A stretch of DNA of 9,397 nt, taken from an uncultured Lachnospiraceae bacterium (lineage in GTDB: Bacteria > Bacillota > Clostridia > Lachnospirales > Lachnospiraceae). The stretch covers positions 1 to 9,397 of the forward strand of contig CAJOQZ010000293.1 of NCBI GenBank assembly GCA_905236585.1, read 5' to 3'. The notes under the pieces were generated by a model. That model saw only the letters and a program-made list of their open reading frames with translations. It was not told where the DNA came from and ran no database searches. Shown here in pieces: positions 6,851 through 9,397 of the stretch (the stretch's first letter is position 1; each line of letters begins with the position of its first letter). The translations under genes and the position numbers were made by a program.

Positions 6851-6924
6851 TATCCTAAGGCAGCTGTTCAGAACATCACGAAGCGTTCAACGCTGCGTGC
6901 GTTACACATGGATTATATCCTAAG
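6851..6924 (+). promoter_or_regulatory. Leader of the ATPase gene with repeated and palindromic motifs
   Basis: The predicted 5' leader contains the 9-bp direct repeat TATCCTAAG (6851-6859 and 6916-6924). It also has the perfect palindrome TGTTC-A-GAACA (6865-6875) and a small hairpin AGCGT-TCA-ACGCT (6882-6894). The palindrome lies just downstream of the expected transcription start, a usual repressor position. No riboswitch class is recognised. A 10-codon frame from ATG 6908 to TGA 6938 lacks a ribosome binding site. Confidence 0.4.
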
Positions 6925-6961
6925 TTGGAAGAACAAATGAAATCGAGACAGGAGGCGCTTC

Positions 6962-8272
6962 ATGTACCGTCGTTTTTATCAAACGCTGAGGAACTGGGAT
7001 CAGAAGAAAAAAAGAAAGCCTTTGCTGGTGGTCGGAGCAAGACAGGTCGGCAAGACATATTTGATTGAGCAATTTTGCAGAGAGACATATAAGGATTATC
7101 TGACGATCAACCTTGAAAAACAGAAGGAGTACATATCTGTATTTGAGGGCAATCTTGATGCGGAAACGATACTACGCAATATCGAGCAGTTAGCGGGAAG
7201 AAGGATTACAGAAGACTGTACGATATTCATTGACGAGATACAGCAGAGCGAGCGGGCGGTCACATCCTTAAAGTATTTTTGTGAGGCAAAAAAAGAATAC
7301 CGCATTATCGGAGCGGGAAGCCTTTTGGGGGTGAAAATAGCACGTTTTGAGAACTCGTTTCCGGTGGGAAAAGTGCAGATCAGCCACATGTATCCGTTGG
7401 ATTTTGAGGAATTTCTGTTGGCGTGCGGGGAGGAGCCTCTGCGCGACGGAATTGCCGCGGCATTTTTATCACGACAGGCTTTGCCGCAGGGAGTACATGA
7501 GAAAGCACTGCGGCTGTATCACGATTATCTTTTTGTCGGCGGAATGCCGGAAATGGCAGCGGAGTATATCGAGCAGAATAAGAATACAACGGAAATGGAT
7601 GATACGTTGTATGACAATCTGCAAACCGCGTATTTGGCGGATATGACAAGATATACGCAAAGCCCGGCGGAGGGCGTGAAGATTACCGAAGTATATGCGT
7701 CGGTTCCGCGTCAACTAGCAAAGGAGAATCCCAAGTTCAAATACAAAGAGATCCGGCAGTACGCGAACAAGCGGGACTTTGCGGGTGCGCTTGACTGGCT
7801 TGCGGCATCGGGACTTGTATATGCCGTTTGCAAACTGACTTTGCCACAGCCGCCGCTAAAGGGGTACATGGATGCGGACAGCCGGAAAATATATCTGTCG
7901 GATGTGGGGATATTACGTCATGCGGCGGGCTTAAAAATGCGGGATATGCAGACGGATACACATAACATTTATAAAGGCGCGGTTACCGAGAATTATGTGG
8001 TGCAGCAGTTGGTGTCGTCTGACAGGGAACTATACTATTACAAGCCATCCGAAAGCATGGAGATTGACCTTATATTAGACCTTGAAGATGGCATTGTGCC
8101 GGTTGAGATTAAGTCCGGCAGGAATAAGCGATCGACAAGTTTGAAGAATTACCGCGAAAAAAACAATCCGCCGTATGCGCTCCGTTTATCGGAATTGAAC
8201 TTCGGTGAGACGGACGGGCTGCGGGCGGTTCCTTTATATGCGGCATGGTGCATCGGGAGAGAAGGAAAATGA
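6962..8272 (+). CDS. AAA+ ATPase with DUF4143-type C-terminus (AAA_14/DUF4143 family)
   Basis: A 436-residue cytoplasmic protein. Walker A is GARQVGKT (25-32), Walker B is TIFIDE (87-92) and a sensor-1-like GAGSLLG sits at 117-123. The order RKPLLVVGARQVGKT near the N-terminus is typical of the AAA_14 group. The C-terminal part has the DUF4143 hallmarks: YLSDVGILRHAAGL and ENYVVQQL. It also carries spaced acidic residues Glu343, Asp369 (MEIDLIL) and Glu382-Ile-Lys384 (VEIKSG), the pattern of a PD-(D/E)XK nuclease-like fold. The family is very widespread and mostly uncharacterised; a role in DNA handling, defence or toxin-like function is speculation. ATG at 6962 has AGGAGG at 6950-6955. It is driven by the strong promoter at 6817-6845 and overlaps the next gene by ATGA. 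Confidence 0.95.
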   Translation: MYRRFYQTLRNWDQKKKRKPLLVVGARQVGKTYLIEQFCRETYKDYLTINLEKQKEYISVFEGNLDAETILRNIEQLAGRRITEDCTIFIDEIQQSERAVTSLKYFCEAKKEYRIIGAGSLLGVKIARFENSFPVGKVQISHMYPLDFEEFLLACGEEPLRDGIAAAFLSRQALPQGVHEKALRLYHDYLFVGGMPEMAAEYIEQNKNTTEMDDTLYDNLQTAYLADMTRYTQSPAEGVKITEVYASVPRQLAKENPKFKYKEIRQYANKRDFAGALDWLAASGLVYAVCKLTLPQPPLKGYMDADSRKIYLSDVGILRHAAGLKMRDMQTDTHNIYKGAVTENYVVQQLVSSDRELYYYKPSESMEIDLILDLEDGIVPVEIKSGRNKRSTSLKNYREKNNPPYALRLSELNFGETDGLRAVPLYAAWCIGREGK

Positions 8273-8529
8273 ATAAGGAGTTCAAAAACGCGTTGGAGAA
8301 CTTCGCATTTGACGCCGCCTGTGGGCGGGCAATCCGGCATCTGCATGATATCGGAATGTCGGCGGAGGAGATCGAAAAGCAGTTGGACTTTCCTGCGCCG
8401 TTGTCCCGGATAGAGGCGGAGATTGCCGCCTATGAGGAGGAAAAAGCAGAAAACGGCGGAGGCGTATACAAATACGAGCGGGTGTACGGGAAGTATGGAC
8501 GGACGTATTTTAAGAGGGTAAAAAAATAG
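8269..8529 (+). CDS. Small helical protein coupled to the DUF4143 ATPase, 86 residues
   Basis: ATG at 8269 overlaps the ATPase stop (ATGA, 8269-8272), a standard translational-coupling arrangement. GGAGA at 8256-8260 is well spaced for it. A longer version from ATG 8245 exists in frame but has no good ribosome binding site and overlaps more. The product begins MNKEFKNALENFAFDAACG. It then has AIRHLHDIGMSAEEIEKQLDF (21-41), which reads like a helix-turn-helix or small helical bundle. Next comes an acidic helix (about 48-62) and a basic, Tyr-rich tail (66-86, ending FKRVKK). No membrane segment is visible. I recall similar short proteins in Lachnospiraceae but cannot name a family. By position it may be a partner or regulator of the ATPase; this is inference. 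Confidence 0.8.
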   Translation: MNKEFKNALENFAFDAACGRAIRHLHDIGMSAEEIEKQLDFPAPLSRIEAEIAAYEEEKAENGGGVYKYERVYGKYGRTYFKRVKK

Positions 8530-8541
8530 AATGGAAGTGCT

Positions 8542-8686
8542 TAGGGAACTAACGCAGAAATCAAGTTTTTTATTGAGAACAAACAATCTTAAGTGTGAGG
8601 TTAAGGCATTCTTGCCGTCGAACACTTAAGATTTGTTTGTTCCCAAGGATAGATTGGCTGAAAATTGATTTCCATAGGTAACTAAC
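8542..8686. repeat. Direct-repeat-flanked long imperfect palindrome (MITE-like or structured RNA)
   Basis: The direct repeats TAGGGAACTAAC (8542-8553) and TAGGTAACTAAC (8675-8686) match at 11 of 12 bases. They bracket a 116-nt self-complementary segment (8557-8672). Its inner stem pairs 8577-8596 with 8622-8642 (20 pairs, one bulged base). That stem is extended past one mismatch by TTG/CAA (8573-8575 with 8644-8646). The outer stem pairs GAAATCAA (8557-8564) with TTGATTTC (8665-8672), plus three more A-T pairs after a mismatch. The loop contains a small GGCA-TTCT-TGCC hairpin (8605-8616). No T-run follows, so it is not a typical terminator. It reads like a miniature inverted-repeat element with a target duplication, or a folded RNA. 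Confidence 0.75.
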
Positions 8687-8725
8687 CATTCACAACAATT
8701 TTACGACCATTCATGACATGCGGGT

Positions 8726-8752
8726 TATCGCGGGCGAAGCAATAGCCGATAG
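8726..8752 (+). promoter_or_regulatory. Candidate sigma-D (sigma-28) promoter for the last gene
   Basis: GCCGATAG (8745-8752) matches seven of eight positions of the sigma-D/FliA -10 box (GCCGATAT in Bacillus). At the proper 15-nt distance upstream stands TATC (8726-8729), only a half match to TAAA. Transcription would begin near 8759, leaving a leader of about 150 nt. No better sigma-A promoter is visible before 8907. Speculative. Confidence 0.3.
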
Positions 8753-8836
8753 ATTTATCAAAGGCGACATGCAAAGGCTAAGGATAGCGGCTGGGTTCAA
8801 TGGAATGAACATTGATTTCAGATGCTATTTTTATGC

Positions 8837-8868
8837 GTTCATTTCCGCGAACAATGAGGGAAATGGAC
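8837..8868 (+). promoter_or_regulatory. Leader hairpin upstream of the last gene
   Basis: GTTCATTTCC (8837-8846) pairs with GGAAATGGAC (8859-8868) over 10 bp including one G-U, with a 12-nt loop. No T-run follows. It ends 25 nt before the ribosome binding site (AAAGGAGG, 8894-8901), so it could influence translation or mRNA stability. Confidence 0.45.
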
Positions 8869-8906
8869 ATGCTTGCAGCAGGGGATTTGACGTAAAGGAG
8901 GCGGCT

Positions 8907-9397
8907 ATGAATATCGCGGCAATCGAAAGCAGGGGAACGGAACATGCGCACAACGGGAAGAACGCTTCCTTTTTCCAGCCCGCCGTTTCGTTTGCAGACT
9001 GTTTGGAAAAAGCGCAAAGTGCGAAGGGCGGAAGGAACGTATATGCATTCCGGCAGGGAGAATTAAAGAATAAGTATTTTGCTTCTGCCAAAAACGGCAT
9101 GGTGGAATACAACGGGGTGATCTTCAACTGCAATTATAAAACCGGAGCCTTGGAATTAGGCGACTGTACGCATCCCGAAAAATGCATCCGCGTGTCTTTG
9201 GAGGGCGGCGGCAGTCTGCTTTTCCACTCGGACAGCATCAGCGGGATCAATCAGGCGATCGGGATGTTTTCGGGCGAAGACCAAGGGCGCATCATGCGGG
9301 CGATCATGCTCCATAATATGGCGCAAGATAAACTTAAGGAACTTGAGGAAGACGAAAACGCGGCACTTGAAAGCACGGAATCCGAAGACGCGGAACC
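8907..9397 (+). CDS. Unrecognised protein, 3' end outside window
   Basis: ATG at 8907 has a near-perfect AAAGGAGG (8894-8901) at 5 nt spacing. The frame stays open to the right edge, giving at least 163 residues. The same frame is open back to 8682, but the upstream ATGs (8718, 8769) have no ribosome binding site. The N-terminus (1-50) is polar. A compact core follows with KNKYFASAKNGMVEYNGVIFNCNYKTGALELGD (split here as residues 54-70 and 71-86), then RVSLEGGGSLLFHSD (95-109) and a helical SGINQAIGMFSGEDQGRIMRAIM (112-134). The visible end is highly acidic (144-163). The core suggests small beta hairpins followed by a helix. No signal peptide or membrane segment is seen, so it is probably cytoplasmic. 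I have a vague recollection of similar hypothetical proteins in flagellated Lachnospiraceae. The sigma-D-like box upstream would fit that, but function is unknown. Confidence 0.85.
   Translation, partial: MNIAAIESRGTEHAHNGKNASFFQPAVSFADCLEKAQSAKGGRNVYAFRQGELKNKYFASAKNGMVEYNGVIFNCNYKTGALELGDCTHPEKCIRVSLEGGGSLLFHSDSISGINQAIGMFSGEDQGRIMRAIMLHNMAQDKLKELEEDENAALESTESEDAE

Larger units (their letters stand above)
8530..8906. other. 377-nt stretch without a convincing gene
   Basis: It holds the direct-repeat-flanked palindrome at 8542-8686 and an 8-bp direct repeat ACCATTCA (8685-8692 and 8706-8713, 21 bp apart). It also has a sigma-D-like promoter candidate (8726-8752), an inverted repeat GTTCA-N6-TGAAC (8795-8810) and a 10-bp leader hairpin (8837-8868). 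A 32-codon frame at 8531-8629 merely reads through the palindrome. The frame of the following gene is open back to 8682, but no ribosome binding site supports a start before 8907. Confidence 0.7.

Noticed and set aside
6908..6940. Ten-codon upstream reading frame in the ATPase leader as a leader peptide
   Set aside because: There is no ribosome binding site before the ATG at 6908 and no attenuator structure after it.
8531..8629. 32-codon open frame after the small helical protein
   Set aside because: It lies across the left and right arms of the palindrome, which explains its composition, and has no ribosome binding site at proper distance.
8577..8642. Integron attC site
   Set aside because: The ends do not match RYYYAAC / GTTRRRY core sites, and no integrase or cassette array is present.
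8557..8672. Retron msr-msd RNA
   Set aside because: No reverse transcriptase gene or conserved branching-guanosine context is visible nearby.
8778..9133. Minus-strand open frames in 8778-9017 and 8831-9133
   Set aside because: They are antisense to the well-supported gene starting at 8907, lack ribosome binding sites and give no recognisable protein.

Overview
The window looks like a piece of a low-to-mid GC Gram-positive chromosome, most likely a Lachnospiraceae or related Clostridia (gut type). Reasons: strong AGGAGG-type ribosome binding sites, GTG starts, A-rich intergenic regions, a membrane-anchored clostripain-like (C11) protease with a Gly-rich cytoplasmic N-terminus of a kind I associate with Lachnospiraceae, a MepA-like MATE pump, and a 33-residue Tyr-rich small protein. 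All convincing genes lie on the + strand. There is no tRNA, rRNA, CRISPR array or transposase.

Left part (1-2228): the 3' end of a gene cut by the window edge, possibly a degenerate ImmA/IrrE-type protein. It is followed 9 nt later by a MATE transporter that is probably translationally coupled to it. A strong intrinsic terminator (1871-1905) closes this unit. A free-standing 33-codon small gene (1989-2090) follows, with its own candidate extended -10 promoter and a perfect GGAGG.

Middle (2229-6705): dapB (lysine/diaminopimelate synthesis) lies 33 nt upstream of a family 2 glycosyltransferase with a GlfT2/WbbL-like core and an unrecognised C-terminal half. Next is a 739-residue membrane-anchored C11 cysteine protease with its own ribosome binding site, preceded by a 9-bp inverted repeat. 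DapB makes a cell wall precursor and the glycosyltransferase probably decorates a surface glycan, so a cell-envelope theme is possible but unproven.

Right part (6706-9397): an A-rich regulatory region holds three palindromes TTGAA-N4-TTCAA spaced exactly 32 bp. A fourth, degenerate copy at the same spacing forms the -35 box of a near-consensus promoter (TTGAAA-N17-TATAAT). This promoter drives a two-gene unit: an AAA+ ATPase with a DUF4143-type C-terminus (PD-(D/E)XK-like residues present) and an overlapping 86-residue helical protein. After it comes a 377-nt stretch without a convincing gene. It contains a 116-nt imperfect palindrome bracketed by 12-bp near-identical direct repeats (MITE-like or structured RNA), then a sigma-D-like promoter candidate and a leader hairpin ahead of a partial gene of unknown function that runs off the right edge.

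The items most worth following up are the 32-bp-phased palindrome array in front of the ATPase cassette, the direct-repeat-flanked hairpin after it, and the 33-residue small protein.
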